From NCBI GenBank assembly GCA_022793655.1, contig JAAWDG010000014.1, positions 98,636 through 162,635 on the forward strand: a stretch of 64,000 bases of DNA. Direction: 5' to 3'. Below, one piece after another: positions 41,550-51,278 of the stretch. The translations under genes were made by a program, and so were the position numbers. Within the stretch, counting starts at the first letter, position 1. Every line of letters starts with the position of its first letter. Source of the stretch: Clostridiales bacterium (GTDB taxonomy: Bacteria > Bacillota > Clostridia > Oscillospirales > CAG-272). Under the pieces are notes generated by a model. The model was not told the DNA's origin and did not search any database. It saw only the letters and a list, made by a program, of their open reading frames with translations.

Positions 41550-41829
41550 TCTTAGGAGGATCACTTGGGGATTCACTGGCTGTGTGCGGATGGCACGGCC
41601 TGTTAGCAGTGATAGTACTGTAAAAATTCTCGGTTGCTAAAAATTTGTGGTATATGAAAAGGTATGCTTACACAGGGCAGTCGAAAGCCCCAAATCCATT
41701 TGTTTGCGTTTTGTAAAATGAGAGCAAAAGCGGATTTTTTCACTCGATCTGTTTGTACTTTGACTTGACAGATTTGTTTTTATATGGTAATATAATACAC
41801 GGCGCTTCGGCAATCTGGGATTAATAAAC

Positions 41830-41918
41830 GGAGGGGTATCGAAGTGGTCATAACGAGGCGGTCTTGAAAACCGTTTGGGCTCACGCCCACGAGGGTTCGA
41901 ATCCCTCCCCCTCCGCCA
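41830..41918 (+). tRNA. tRNA-Ser (anticodon TGA), CCA encoded
   Basis: GGAGGGGtatcgaagtgg...gtctTGAaaacc...gagggttcgaatccctCCCCTCCgCCA; long variable arm. Confidence 0.95.
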
Positions 41919-41958
41919 AAATAACCGTTTTGTACGAATGTACAAAACGGTTATTTTT
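41919..41958 (+). terminator. Terminator immediately after tRNA-Ser(TGA)
   Basis: aaataaccgttttgtac-gaat-gtacaaaacggttattttt, 17-bp perfect stem. Confidence 0.85.
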
Positions 41959-42000
41959 TAATTCCCACTCAATATTATAAAGGTTAAAGGGGGACATTTC

Positions 42001-43149
42001 ATGTACGACATTGAATCGGCAAAAGAGCAATTTGGTCGACTGTTAATCAAACATTTAGAAAGAGCAGAAAGAATCAAAAACGATAATGGGGCGACCGATT
42101 ATCAGTCGCTTGATACCATTGTGATCGGTGCCTTAGGCGGAGACGGCATTGGCCCGGCTATCACAAATCAGGCTGTGCGGGTGATGAAACACGTGCTGAA
42201 AAAAGAGATTGAGAGCGGCAAGGTTGAGATTCGGATGATTGATGGCCTCACGATCGAGAAACGGGTCGAGGAAAACAGAGCGATTCCGGCGGCTGTGTTA
42301 GATGAAATCAAAAAATGTCATGTTGTGCTGAAAGGGCCTACCACTACGCCGCGCAAAGGCGATCCATGGCCGAATATTGAATCGGCCAATGTGGCTATGC
42401 GTAAAGAATTGGATTTGTTTGCCAATGTTCGCCCTGTTTCAGTACCCGAAGAGGGCATTGATTGGACTTTCTTCCGTGAAAATACTGAGGGCGGTTATGC
42501 AGCCGGTAAGGAAGGAGTCATTGCCAGCGAAGATGTGAGCATTGATTTCACAATTGCGACCACGCCCGGCTGTGAGCGTATTATTAGAGCGGCTTTTGCC
42601 TTTGCTAAAGCGAATGGCAAAAAGAGGGTGACCGCTGTTACTAAGGCCAATATTATCAAAGCAACAGACGGTAAGTTCTTGGATATTTTCTATCAAATTG
42701 CAAAGGAGTATCCGGAAATTGCGGCCGATGACTGGTATATTGATATTATGACTGCGAAATTGATTGACACAAAGCGCCGTTCTGAATTTGAGGTGTTTGT
42801 ACTGCCGAATTTGTATGGCGATATTTTAACCGATGAAGCAGCCGAACTGCAAGGCGGCGTTGGCACGGCCGGCAGTGCCAATTTAGGTTCGCGCTATGCG
42901 ATGTTTGAGGCCATTCATGGTTCGGCCCCCCGTATGGTACAAGAGGGCAGAGAAATATACGCTGATCCGAGCAGTGTGATTCGCGCCGCCGCTATGCTGC
43001 TTCGCCATATTGGCTATATACAAGAAGCGGCTGCGATTGATCAGGCACTGGTGGCTCTTTCTGGGGCTGATTGTCCGGTAAAGATTACCGGCCGGGATAC
43101 TGGTTCCACCAGTGAAGCGTATACCGATTATCTCATTTCTAAACTTTAA
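42001..43149 (+). CDS. Isocitrate/isopropylmalate dehydrogenase family protein (isocitrate dehydrogenase-like)
   Basis: GALGGDGIGPAITNQA, FRENTEGGYAAG, VLPNLYGDILTDEAAELQGGVGTAGSANLG, FEAIHGSAP. Confidence 0.88.
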   Translation: MYDIESAKEQFGRLLIKHLERAERIKNDNGATDYQSLDTIVIGALGGDGIGPAITNQAVRVMKHVLKKEIESGKVEIRMIDGLTIEKRVEENRAIPAAVLDEIKKCHVVLKGPTTTPRKGDPWPNIESANVAMRKELDLFANVRPVSVPEEGIDWTFFRENTEGGYAAGKEGVIASEDVSIDFTIATTPGCERIIRAAFAFAKANGKKRVTAVTKANIIKATDGKFLDIFYQIAKEYPEIAADDWYIDIMTAKLIDTKRRSEFEVFVLPNLYGDILTDEAAELQGGVGTAGSANLGSRYAMFEAIHGSAPRMVQEGREIYADPSSVIRAAAMLLRHIGYIQEAAAIDQALVALSGADCPVKITGRDTGSTSEAYTDYLISKL

Positions 43150-43263
43150 GTGGATCAAAATTTGATATAAAGCAAATAGCATCTTAAATGTTTGTATATA
43201 ATAAACAACGACAGCGGTTTTTATCATCGGGCATTCTATTTTAACTTGGTAAGGGAGATTCAA

Positions 43264-43587
43264 ATGGAAGTATTTGAAATTGTAGGTGATGTGTTGCCGG
43301 AAGAGGTTGAAACCTCGGCCGTCACGTTAATTGATTTTTATGCAGACTGGTGCGGGCCATGTAAAATGATGGCTCCAGTGATTGAGTCCATTGCGGCGGC
43401 AGAAGAGACCACGGCCATGATCTGTAAGTGCAATGTCGATCAAAATCCAGAAATTGCGTCTGCCTATGGCGTCATGAGCATTCCCACTTTGGTTATTTTA
43501 AAAGAAGGCGAAGAATATAGCCGTATGGTTGGTGTGCAAAAACAAAGTGCGTTGACCGACGCTTTGAAAAAAGCGCAAGCAGAGTAA
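43264..43587 (+). CDS. trxA: Thioredoxin
   Basis: TLIDFYADWCGPCKMMAPV, YGVMSIPTLVILKEGEE. Confidence 0.93.
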   Translation: MEVFEIVGDVLPEEVETSAVTLIDFYADWCGPCKMMAPVIESIAAAEETTAMICKCNVDQNPEIASAYGVMSIPTLVILKEGEEYSRMVGVQKQSALTDALKKAQAE

Positions 43588-43613
43588 TTGCATACGGCCT
43601 ATGTAAGCGATCA

Positions 43614-43650
43614 AAAAAAGGCGAACCTTTTAAGGTTTGCTTTTTTTTCG
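43614..43650 (+). terminator. Rho-independent terminator
   Basis: aaaaaaaggcgaaccttttaaggtttgctttttttt. Confidence 0.75.
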
Positions 43651-43788
43651 TTGCTTTCGTTTATCATTTGCAGATGTACATAAGTTGTATGATTGCCTGA
43701 AAGACAGGCGATACTATAACGAGATAATTTATTTTACGATATGCTTATCGACTGATATTGAAATCAGAAAGGAATAGGATGAATAGTG

Positions 43789-45243
43789 ATGAAGAGCGAA
43801 TCAATTTGGCAAAAGACGGCGAAACGATCCCCCACAGCTTCGTTGCAAGAATCAATTTCTTGTGAAGCGTGTGTGATTGGCGGCGGTATGGCAGGTGTGC
43901 TGACAGCTTATTTTTTAACGCAAAAGGGTGTGGACACCGTTTTGGTAGAGGCTTCTTCGATTGGCAGCGGGCAAACGAAGAACACAACGGCTAAAATTAC
44001 CGCGCAGCATGGTCTTAAATACGCGCATCTGACACACGAATTTGGCATAGAAGCGGCAAAGCAGTATGCCTCTATCAATCAAGGGGCCATTTCAGATTAT
44101 GAGCGTATCATAGAAAAACACAAAATCGAGTGTGATTTTGAGAAATGTTCGTCTTATTTATATACATTGGAGGAAGAGGAACGAGTCAAGGCGGAATATC
44201 ATGCCGCGAAAGATGCTGGCCTTGCGACCTATTTGACCGATGAAACGCCGCTGCCTTTTCCGGTGAAACTGGCGATGGTATTTACCGATCAGGCGCAGTT
44301 TCATCCATTAAAATTTTTGTATGCGTTAGCCGATACCATCCGCGTGTATGAAAATTCACGTGTGTTGACGGTAGATGAGCATATAGTGAAAACTGAAAAA
44401 GGAGAAATTCGGGCCGATCATATCGTGTTTGCTTGTCATTATCCGTTTATTAACGTACCGGGATTTTATTTCGCCAAACAGCATCAGGCGCGCAGCTATG
44501 CGATTGCTTTGGCACAGGCCCCTGCGCTTGACGGCGTTTTCTTTAGTGCCGATCAAAATGGCTTTTCGTTTCGCAATTATAAAGATTTTCTTTTGCTGGG
44601 TGGCGGTGGTCACCGAACAGGCGAAAATGAAGATGGGGGCCGTTATGCGTTGTTAGAAGCGAAAGCAGAAACTTGGTTTCCCGGATGTCAACTTGCGGCC
44701 CGCTGGTCTGCACAGGATTGTATGCCAGTGGGTGCTGTGCCTTATATAGGGCGCTATGCCGAAAGCCGGCCTTATTGGTACGTGGCAACCGGTTTTGGCA
44801 AATGGGGGATGACTTCATCTATGTGCGCGGCCCGTGTTATAACCGGGTTGATTCTTGAAAAAGAGGAGGAGCGTGGCGCGGTTTTTGCTATCAGCAGAGC
44901 TAAGATTTCTTTTGCAGATGATTATGCGGCAGAGAGCTTTCAGGCAGTCAAAAATCTTTCTAAAGAACTTTTTTCGATACCAGAGACATACACGAATGAT
45001 CTCAAAAAAGGTGAAAGCGGCGTCTTTATTTATAACGGTGTGAAGGCAGGCGTTTATCGGGATGAAAATGGTGATTTGTTTGCCATTGATACGAAATGCC
45101 CGCACATGGGATGCCAACTGACCTGGAATGCCGACGAAAAAAGTTGGGATTGTCCCTGTCATGGATCCCGGTTTACCTATAAGGGTGAATTGATTGACGG
45201 CCCGGCGCAGGCCGATTTATTGGCCGCGCAGGAGCAGGAATAA
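43789..45243 (+). CDS. FAD-dependent oxidoreductase (DAO family) with C-terminal Rieske [2Fe-2S] domain
   Basis: CVIGGGMAGVLTAYFLTQKGVDTVLVEA, and CPHMGCQLTWNADEKSWDCPCHGSRF (CxH...CxxH). Confidence 0.92.
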   Translation: MKSESIWQKTAKRSPTASLQESISCEACVIGGGMAGVLTAYFLTQKGVDTVLVEASSIGSGQTKNTTAKITAQHGLKYAHLTHEFGIEAAKQYASINQGAISDYERIIEKHKIECDFEKCSSYLYTLEEEERVKAEYHAAKDAGLATYLTDETPLPFPVKLAMVFTDQAQFHPLKFLYALADTIRVYENSRVLTVDEHIVKTEKGEIRADHIVFACHYPFINVPGFYFAKQHQARSYAIALAQAPALDGVFFSADQNGFSFRNYKDFLLLGGGGHRTGENEDGGRYALLEAKAETWFPGCQLAARWSAQDCMPVGAVPYIGRYAESRPYWYVATGFGKWGMTSSMCAARVITGLILEKEEERGAVFAISRAKISFADDYAAESFQAVKNLSKELFSIPETYTNDLKKGESGVFIYNGVKAGVYRDENGDLFAIDTKCPHMGCQLTWNADEKSWDCPCHGSRFTYKGELIDGPAQADLLAAQEQE

Positions 45244-45280
45244 AGTGGTTATCAAACAGGAAATAAATTCCAGTCACGGC

Positions 45281-45390
45281 TTGAAAATGAATGGGACGGA
45301 TGGTATAATAGAAACAAATCAGAGATTTGTTTCTAAAGTTTATTTTGTCACCTATAGGTCGTACTGCAAGCGTATAAAGGTTTAAAGGCC
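45281..45390 (+). promoter_or_regulatory. Promoter plus leader element (copy A) upstream of the flavodiiron gene
   Basis: TTGAAA 45281-45286, 17 nt, TATAAT 45304-45309, then AGAAACAAATC-aga-GATTTGTTTCT (11-bp perfect stem, 45310-45334), AAAGTTTATTTTG and ACCTATAGGT. Confidence 0.6.
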
Positions 45391-45441
45391 AAAAAATAAA
45401 TTGATGCGTTTTATAAAGGAAACAGAAGGGAGAGGATTATT

Positions 45442-47277
45442 ATGTATTGTACAAGAAAAGTTACCCATGATTTGACGTGGGTTGGTGGTAATGATCGCCG
45501 GTTGGCTATGTTTGAAGGGGTTTATTCTGTTCCTGGTGGAGTTTCTTATAATTCCTATTTGTTAATAGATGATAAGACCGTTCTTTTTGATACGGTAGAC
45601 CGGGCTGTCGGCGATGTGTTTTTAGAGAATATTGCCCATGTGCTTGCCGGACGCAAGTTAGATTATGTAGTGGTGCAGCATATGGAGCCTGATCACTCGG
45701 CATTGCTTATGGATTTAGTGCTGCGCTATCCCGAACTGACCATTGTGTGCAACGACAAGATCGTGCGCATGATTAAACAGTTCTTTGATTTTGACATTGA
45801 TTCTCGTGTGCAAGTGGTTGGCGAAGGGGATGTTTTAACAACCGGACGGCATTCGTTTACTTTTGTTATGGCGCCTATGGTTCACTGGCCTGAGGTCATG
45901 GTGACCTATGACCAAACCGATAAAATTTTATTCTCGGCTGATGCTTTCGGTACGTTTGGCGCGCTGAATGGTGCGCTCTTTGCCGATGAAGTTAATTTTG
46001 AAAGAGATTATTTAGATGAGGCCCGCCGGTATTATTGCAATATTGTCGGCAAATATGGTCCCCAGGTGCAGACGCTGCTGAAGAAAGCGTCAGCGCTTGA
46101 CATTCAAATGATTTGCCCGCTGCATGGTTTTGTTTGGCGGGAGAACATTGCAGATTATGTACAAAAATATGCACTGTGGAGCAGCTATACACCCGAAGAA
46201 AACGGGGTAATGATTGCGTATGCATCGGTTTATGGCAATACCGAAAGAGCCGCCGAGATTGTAGCTTGCCGGCTGCGGGAGGCAGGCGTGAAAACGGTAA
46301 TGTTTGATGTTTCGGTGACCGCTGCTTCTGAAATCATCGCGGCTGCATTCCGGTGGAGCCATCTGCTGTTTGCGTCTACTACTTACAATGCTGGCGTTTT
46401 TGTTAGTATGGACGAGCTGCTGCGTGATTTGGCGGCCCATAATATTCAAAATCGTACCGTGGCCTTTATCGAAAATGGTTCTTGGGCGCCGACAAGCGGC
46501 ACCCAAATGCGAAAGATTTTAGAAGGCTGTAAGAATTTGACCTTTATTGAGCCTGCCTTGTCGCTGAAATCCTCTTTAAAGACCGCGCAAGCCGATGAAT
46601 TGTCAGCCTTTGTATCGGCGGTTGCCGAAAGTGTGGCAAAAGAGCCGGAAAAAGAAGCAGTTCTTTCGGATCAGCAGGCACTATTTAACTTGACTTATGG
46701 CTTGTTTGTTTTAAGCGCGAAAGAGGGCGATAAAGATAATGGCTGTATCATTAATACTGCTGCGCAAGTGACCGACGCACCGCAGCGTATTTCGGTTACA
46801 ATCAGTAAAGATACCTATACGCATGCGATGATCGAGCGTACTGGCGTGTTTAATCTTTCGATTCTTTCCGATCAGGTTCCTTTTGATGTATTTGAAAAGT
46901 TTGGCTTCCAGTCGGGAAAAGAGAAGGAAAAGTTCGACGGCTCAGTGCAAACAGCCCGGGCTAAGAACGGCGTGCTTTATCTGACTGAATATGCGAATAC
47001 GTTTATTTCGGGCAAGGTTGTACAGGTGATCGACTGTGGCACGCATAGTTTGTTTATAGCCGACATAACCGAAAAGAAGGTGTTAGATGCGGACAAGTCA
47101 GTCACCTATGCCGATTATTTTGATCATATCAAACCGCCTCGCGCACCGGAAAGCGAAAAAAAGAAAGGCTTTGTCTGCAAAGTGTGCGGCTATGTGTATG
47201 AGGGAGATGTATTGCCGGATGATTTCATCTGTCCTATCTGTAAACATGGGGCAGAGGATTTTGAACCGCTTGCATAA
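45442..47277 (+). CDS. Flavodiiron protein with flavin reductase-like and C-terminal rubredoxin domains
   Basis: VVQHMEPDHSALL (diiron ligands), VMIAYASVYGNTERAAE (flavodoxin), flavin-reductase-like region, KGFVCKVCGYVYEGDVLPDDFICPICKHGAEDFE (rubredoxin). Confidence 0.93.
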   Translation: MYCTRKVTHDLTWVGGNDRRLAMFEGVYSVPGGVSYNSYLLIDDKTVLFDTVDRAVGDVFLENIAHVLAGRKLDYVVVQHMEPDHSALLMDLVLRYPELTIVCNDKIVRMIKQFFDFDIDSRVQVVGEGDVLTTGRHSFTFVMAPMVHWPEVMVTYDQTDKILFSADAFGTFGALNGALFADEVNFERDYLDEARRYYCNIVGKYGPQVQTLLKKASALDIQMICPLHGFVWRENIADYVQKYALWSSYTPEENGVMIAYASVYGNTERAAEIVACRLREAGVKTVMFDVSVTAASEIIAAAFRWSHLLFASTTYNAGVFVSMDELLRDLAAHNIQNRTVAFIENGSWAPTSGTQMRKILEGCKNLTFIEPALSLKSSLKTAQADELSAFVSAVAESVAKEPEKEAVLSDQQALFNLTYGLFVLSAKEGDKDNGCIINTAAQVTDAPQRISVTISKDTYTHAMIERTGVFNLSILSDQVPFDVFEKFGFQSGKEKEKFDGSVQTARAKNGVLYLTEYANTFISGKVVQVIDCGTHSLFIADITEKKVLDADKSVTYADYFDHIKPPRAPESEKKKGFVCKVCGYVYEGDVLPDDFICPICKHGAEDFEPLA

Positions 47278-47312
47278 ATTGAAATAAAAATTCAGAAAGG
47301 ACGGAAATCAAG

Positions 47313-47471
47313 ATGAAATATGTTTGTGATGTCTGCGGATGGGAATATGATGAGAGCGTAGGCAGTGAAGAAAACGGAATTGCACCTGGCACGAAGTGGG
47401 AAGATCTGCCTGATGATTTTGTATGCCCGCTATGCGGCGTAGGCAAAGATTCATTTTCCAAAGCGGAGTAA
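47313..47471 (+). CDS. Rubredoxin (52 aa; absent from the ORF track)
   Basis: [52 protein letters not shown], two CxxCG knuckles; SD gaaagga upstream. Confidence 0.95.
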   Translation: MKYVCDVCGWEYDESVGSEENGIAPGTKWEDLPDDFVCPLCGVGKDSFSKAE

Positions 47472-47481
47472 GTGCAACGAT

Positions 47482-47524
47482 AAAAAATCCTGCGAAAGAA
47501 AATTCTTTCGCAGGATTTTTTTGA
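47482..47524 (+). terminator. Rho-independent terminator
   Basis: aatcctgcgaaagaaaattctttcgcaggattttttt. Confidence 0.85.
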
Positions 47525-47599
47525 TAGTTTTGACCATGCTGGCTTATACTAATAAAGTCTGCAGTTTTTATCAAAGACAATCAAAAACGGGGTGGCAAA

Positions 47600-48196
47600 A
47601 TGGACAACATTATACAAGCAATAACACAATTTCTCTTTCTTTGTGATCAACCGCAAAAGGCGGATGTGATTATGGTTGCCGGCGGTTCATCGCCCGAATT
47701 ACCTGAGTATGCCGCAATCCTTTATCACCAAGGGGTTGCCCCTCTGATTATGATTGGCGGCGCCTATAGTATCGAGCGGGGTTCTTTTCAAGGGCCAACG
47801 AAAAAAATCGATGTGTACAAAGGCCCTTATCAAACCGAATACGATTTTTATGCCGATGTGTTGGTGAAAAAGAATGTTCCGGCACAAGCGGTTATCGGTG
47901 AAAAGAGCTCTATGTTTACAAAGCAAAACGCTGCATTTGCCAAAGAGACAGCTATAGAAAAAGGCCTTTTTTTCCAAAAGGCCGTTTTGGTTTGCCGTCC
48001 CTATCATGCCAGACGATGTTCCATGTATTACCGATTGTTTTTTCCCGAAACACACTTTTTTGTTGCGCCGCCTGTCTGTTCCCCTAACCGTGATGATTGG
48101 TATAAAACAGCCGATGGCACGGCGTTGGTATTCGGTGAATTGACGCGTATTGGTCAGCAATTTGATTATGCCGACATCAAAAAGTTTGATTCATAG
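47600..48196 (+). CDS. YdcF/DUF218-family protein
   Basis: ADVIMVAGGSSPELPEYAAILYHQGVAPLIMIGG, E.SSMFTKQNAAFAKE, VCRPYHARRCSMYYRLFFP. Confidence 0.75.
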   Translation: MDNIIQAITQFLFLCDQPQKADVIMVAGGSSPELPEYAAILYHQGVAPLIMIGGAYSIERGSFQGPTKKIDVYKGPYQTEYDFYADVLVKKNVPAQAVIGEKSSMFTKQNAAFAKETAIEKGLFFQKAVLVCRPYHARRCSMYYRLFFPETHFFVAPPVCSPNRDDWYKTADGTALVFGELTRIGQQFDYADIKKFDS

Positions 48197-48233
48197 AAAA
48201 TCGATGTGTTGGTATCGTAAGCGGGGGCGTTGT

Positions 48234-48944
48234 TCAGTTTAGTTTGGTTTGTACGAATGCCTCCATTTCGTCAAAAGTTCCTTTGTTCTTGGCGAAGGCG
48301 GTATCGCCTGAAGCATACTCGGTAATTAAAAAGGATTCGATGCCAAGCGCCTGAGCCGGCACAATGTCCTCGGTTACGCTGTTGCCGATCATGATGCATT
48401 CATCCGGCGAAAGGCCGATGCGTTTAAGAATATCCTCATAGTAGTGAACAGAGGGTTTGCAATAGCGAGAGTTTTCATAGGTAGTGACCAATTCAAAATC
48501 ATCGAGAGTAAGGTTAATCCATCCTAAACGGGTCTGCACTGCGCAGGCAGGAAACAAAGGATTTGTCGCTAAAATGATGCGAACATTTTGTTTTTTTAGA
48601 TTCTCAATAAAGGTCTTTGCCCAAGGATTGGGTTTGGTAATGCCTTTGGTCAGATGAAAATCGCCTTGCCTGTAAAAATCATCAAACTTCGTTTCATGCG
48701 TTAACACTTCCGGGCCAAGTATTGAAGAAAAAGTTTGCCAAAAGGTATCGTGATTGTTTTGCGTGCCATCGCTTCTGGTCAGTGCGTCTACCCCTTTCCA
48801 CATGGCAGAGATCATTTCTTCCCCATTATAACCAAGCGGTGCCATCACGCGGCACAAACGGGATAAATAGTCATTGATAAAATCTTTTTCGTCCATTCTT
48901 AACAGTGTTCCGTCTAAATCGCATAATACTGCTTTAATCTTCAT
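48234..48944 (-). CDS. HAD-superfamily hydrolase
   Basis: MKIKAVLCDLDGTLLRMDE, ILATNPLFP, CIMIGNSVTEDI; overlaps the end of the upstream Dabb gene. Confidence 0.88.
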   Translation of the reverse strand: MKIKAVLCDLDGTLLRMDEKDFINDYLSRLCRVMAPLGYNGEEMISAMWKGVDALTRSDGTQNNHDTFWQTFSSILGPEVLTHETKFDDFYRQGDFHLTKGITKPNPWAKTFIENLKKQNVRIILATNPLFPACAVQTRLGWINLTLDDFELVTTYENSRYCKPSVHYYEDILKRIGLSPDECIMIGNSVTEDIVPAQALGIESFLITEYASGDTAFAKNKGTFDEMEAFVQTKLN

Positions 48945-49224
48945 AATCAAAACTGCACCTTTCTTGTAAATAAGGATTGTATTTTTCGCTGATCGCTTGA
49001 TGTGCAGGGTGTGTTAAATACTGCTCAAGCACGTTTGGATTTGTTAGTGTTAGTTCGATGAGCAAATCCATACCCCGGCCCGCCAAACATTTTTCTCTGA
49101 TAACATAAGAAAGAAGGATATCCGGCAGGTCGTGCTTGATTTTTCGATAGGTGTTTTCGATTTCCTCTTTAACTCGAATGTTATAGGCATTCGGTTGAAA
49201 TTTCATGAGTACTAAATGTTTCAT
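48934..49224 (-). CDS. Dabb (stress-responsive A/B barrel) domain protein
   Basis: MKHLVLMKFQPNAYN...DLLIELTLTNPNVLEQYLTHPAHQAISEKYNPYLQERCSFDYED. Confidence 0.85.
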   Translation of the reverse strand: MKHLVLMKFQPNAYNIRVKEEIENTYRKIKHDLPDILLSYVIREKCLAGRGMDLLIELTLTNPNVLEQYLTHPAHQAISEKYNPYLQERCSFDYED

Positions 49225-49305
49225 GATGGTGTTCTCCTGCATTTTTAACAAATGAAAAGCAGTAAGAGCTTTGTTGCTTTCACTGCTTTCCACGCTATAC
49301 TTACA

Positions 49306-50955
49306 TTATAATATTTTAATCATTGAAGAATCCCACATAGCAGGCGCTTGATAACCGAGCAGGTTGACCGTGGTGGCCGCTACATTGGAAAGCCCATAGT
49401 GACCTTCAAATAAAATTGTGTAATTATCTTTATAGAAATTATCATAAATGATAAAGGGGACGGCATTCAGCGTGTGACTTGTTTTGGCCTTAGGGCCGCC
49501 TTGTTCGTTGGTTTTGATATTTCCTTTTTTATCTAACTCAAACATTTCATCGGCGTTGCCGTGGTCGGCGGTAATAATCGCAACCCCTTTGTATTTGTCG
49601 ACGGCTTCCAAAATGCGCGCCAGCTGCAAATCAAGTGCTTCTACCGAAATCTCTGTGGCGTCAATGTTGCCGGTATGGCCGACCATGTCGCCATTCGGGA
49701 AATTAACCCGCAAATACTGATAATCGCCAGAGGCTAAAAATTCCAACAGCTTGTCGGTAATTTCAGCGCATTTCATCCAAGGACGCTGTTCAAAAGGCAC
49801 TACGTCCGAAGGTACTTCAAAATAGGTCTCTAATTCATCTGAAAATTTACCGCTTTTGTTGCCGTTCCAGAAATAAGTCACATGGCCATATTTTTGAGTT
49901 TCAGATATAGCGGCTTGTTTGATGCCCGTATTTACAAGGTATTCGCTTTGTGTATTGGTGATTTCCGGCGGGTTTACTAAATAGCGATTGGGAATGTGCA
50001 AGTCGCCATCGTATTCCAGCATGCCAGCATATAATACTTTGGGCCGGCGCACACGGTCAAAGTGATCAAAGTCAGCTGCGTCAAAGCATTTGGAAATCTC
50101 AATGGCTCTGTCCCCTCTGAAATTAAAGAAGATAACGCTGTCGCCGTCTTGGATAGTGCCAATTGGTTTACCGTCCTTGCCAATAACAAAAGCCGGCAAA
50201 TCTTGGTCAATTACATGCAGTTCGTTGCGGTAGGTGACAATTGCCTCCTCTGCGCTTTCAAACTGACGGCCCATCCCTAACACATGTGTTTGCCAGCCGC
50301 GTTCGACCATGGGCCAGTTGGCTTCATAACGGTCCATTGTGATGGACATGCGGCCGCCGCCGGAGGCAATTTTGGCGTCAAATGCAGCGCTGTTTAATTC
50401 CTCCAAAAAGGTCTCGAAAGGAAGTACATAATCAAGCGCAGAGGTTTCACCCACGTCGCGTCCATCTAACAGGATGTGAATGCGAACAGTCGCGATTCCT
50501 TCTTTTTTGGCTTGTTTGATCATCTCTTTTAAATGATCAATATGGCTGTGCACATTGCCGTCTGAGAAAAGTCCGATAAAGTGCATGGTTGATTGATTTT
50601 CTAAACAGTTGGCGCTTAACTCTTTCCAAGAGTCAGAGGCAAAGATTTTACCCGACTCAATGGATTCTGAAACTAATTTGGCCCCTTGGCTGAATACTTG
50701 TCCGGCGCCAAGCGCGTTATGGCCCACTTCCGAGTTGCCCATATCATCGTCGGTGGGCAAACCAACGGCCGTGCCGTGTGCTTTTAGCTGCAGGCAGGGA
50801 TATTTTTTCATCAGCATATCGAGTGTGGGTGTGTTGGCTTTTGCAACCGCGTTGCCATCGCTTGCAGCGGCAAGGCCGATACCGTCCATAACAATCGTAA
50901 CAACAGGACCTTTCACACCATTAAATTGAGGTAATTTTTCTAATTGTTTGTTCAT
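49306..50955 (-). CDS. gpmI: 2,3-bisphosphoglycerate-independent phosphoglycerate mutase
   Basis: IVMDGIGLA, DDDMGNSEVGHNALGAGQVF, FSDGNVHSHIDHL, ITADHGNADEM, KTSHTLNAVPFI. Confidence 0.95.
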   Translation of the reverse strand: MNKQLEKLPQFNGVKGPVVTIVMDGIGLAAASDGNAVAKANTPTLDMLMKKYPCLQLKAHGTAVGLPTDDDMGNSEVGHNALGAGQVFSQGAKLVSESIESGKIFASDSWKELSANCLENQSTMHFIGLFSDGNVHSHIDHLKEMIKQAKKEGIATVRIHILLDGRDVGETSALDYVLPFETFLEELNSAAFDAKIASGGGRMSITMDRYEANWPMVERGWQTHVLGMGRQFESAEEAIVTYRNELHVIDQDLPAFVIGKDGKPIGTIQDGDSVIFFNFRGDRAIEISKCFDAADFDHFDRVRRPKVLYAGMLEYDGDLHIPNRYLVNPPEITNTQSEYLVNTGIKQAAISETQKYGHVTYFWNGNKSGKFSDELETYFEVPSDVVPFEQRPWMKCAEITDKLLEFLASGDYQYLRVNFPNGDMVGHTGNIDATEISVEALDLQLARILEAVDKYKGVAIITADHGNADEMFELDKKGNIKTNEQGGPKAKTSHTLNAVPFIIYDNFYKDNYTILFEGHYGLSNVAATTVNLLGYQAPAMWDSSMIKIL

Positions 50956-51076
50956 TGATATTCTCCTATATTTATCAAAAAGATATATGAATTAGAAACA
51001 TGAGCTATGTTTACATAGGCAGTTGATTTTTTAAAAAAACGTAGAGTTGTTTATGTTATAAATATTTCCACAATCC

Positions 51077-51194
51077 ATTATACCACAAAGTTTCCGTTGC
51101 CTGAAAGTTTGTCGGTTCTGGCTCGGCCGGAATATCACCCCTTTCGGGTGACAAGATAAACTTTGGGAACAAATCTCCGATTTGTTCCATTATA
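51077..51194 (-). promoter_or_regulatory. Promoter plus structured leader element (copy B) upstream of gpmI
   Basis: Minus strand TATAAT (51189-51194), stem GAACAAATC/GATTTGTTC (51167-51187), AAAGTTTATC (51155-51164) with GACAAACTTT (51104-51113), inner hairpins 51135-51151 and 51116-51132, second TATAAT at 51077-51082. Confidence 0.65.
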
Positions 51195-51278
51195 CCACAA
51201 AAAGGAAGTGTGCACAAGAAAAAAGGCTTGAAAATTGTTTGTTTCAATGGTACAATTCTTGTCAAAGAGGTTACGAAT

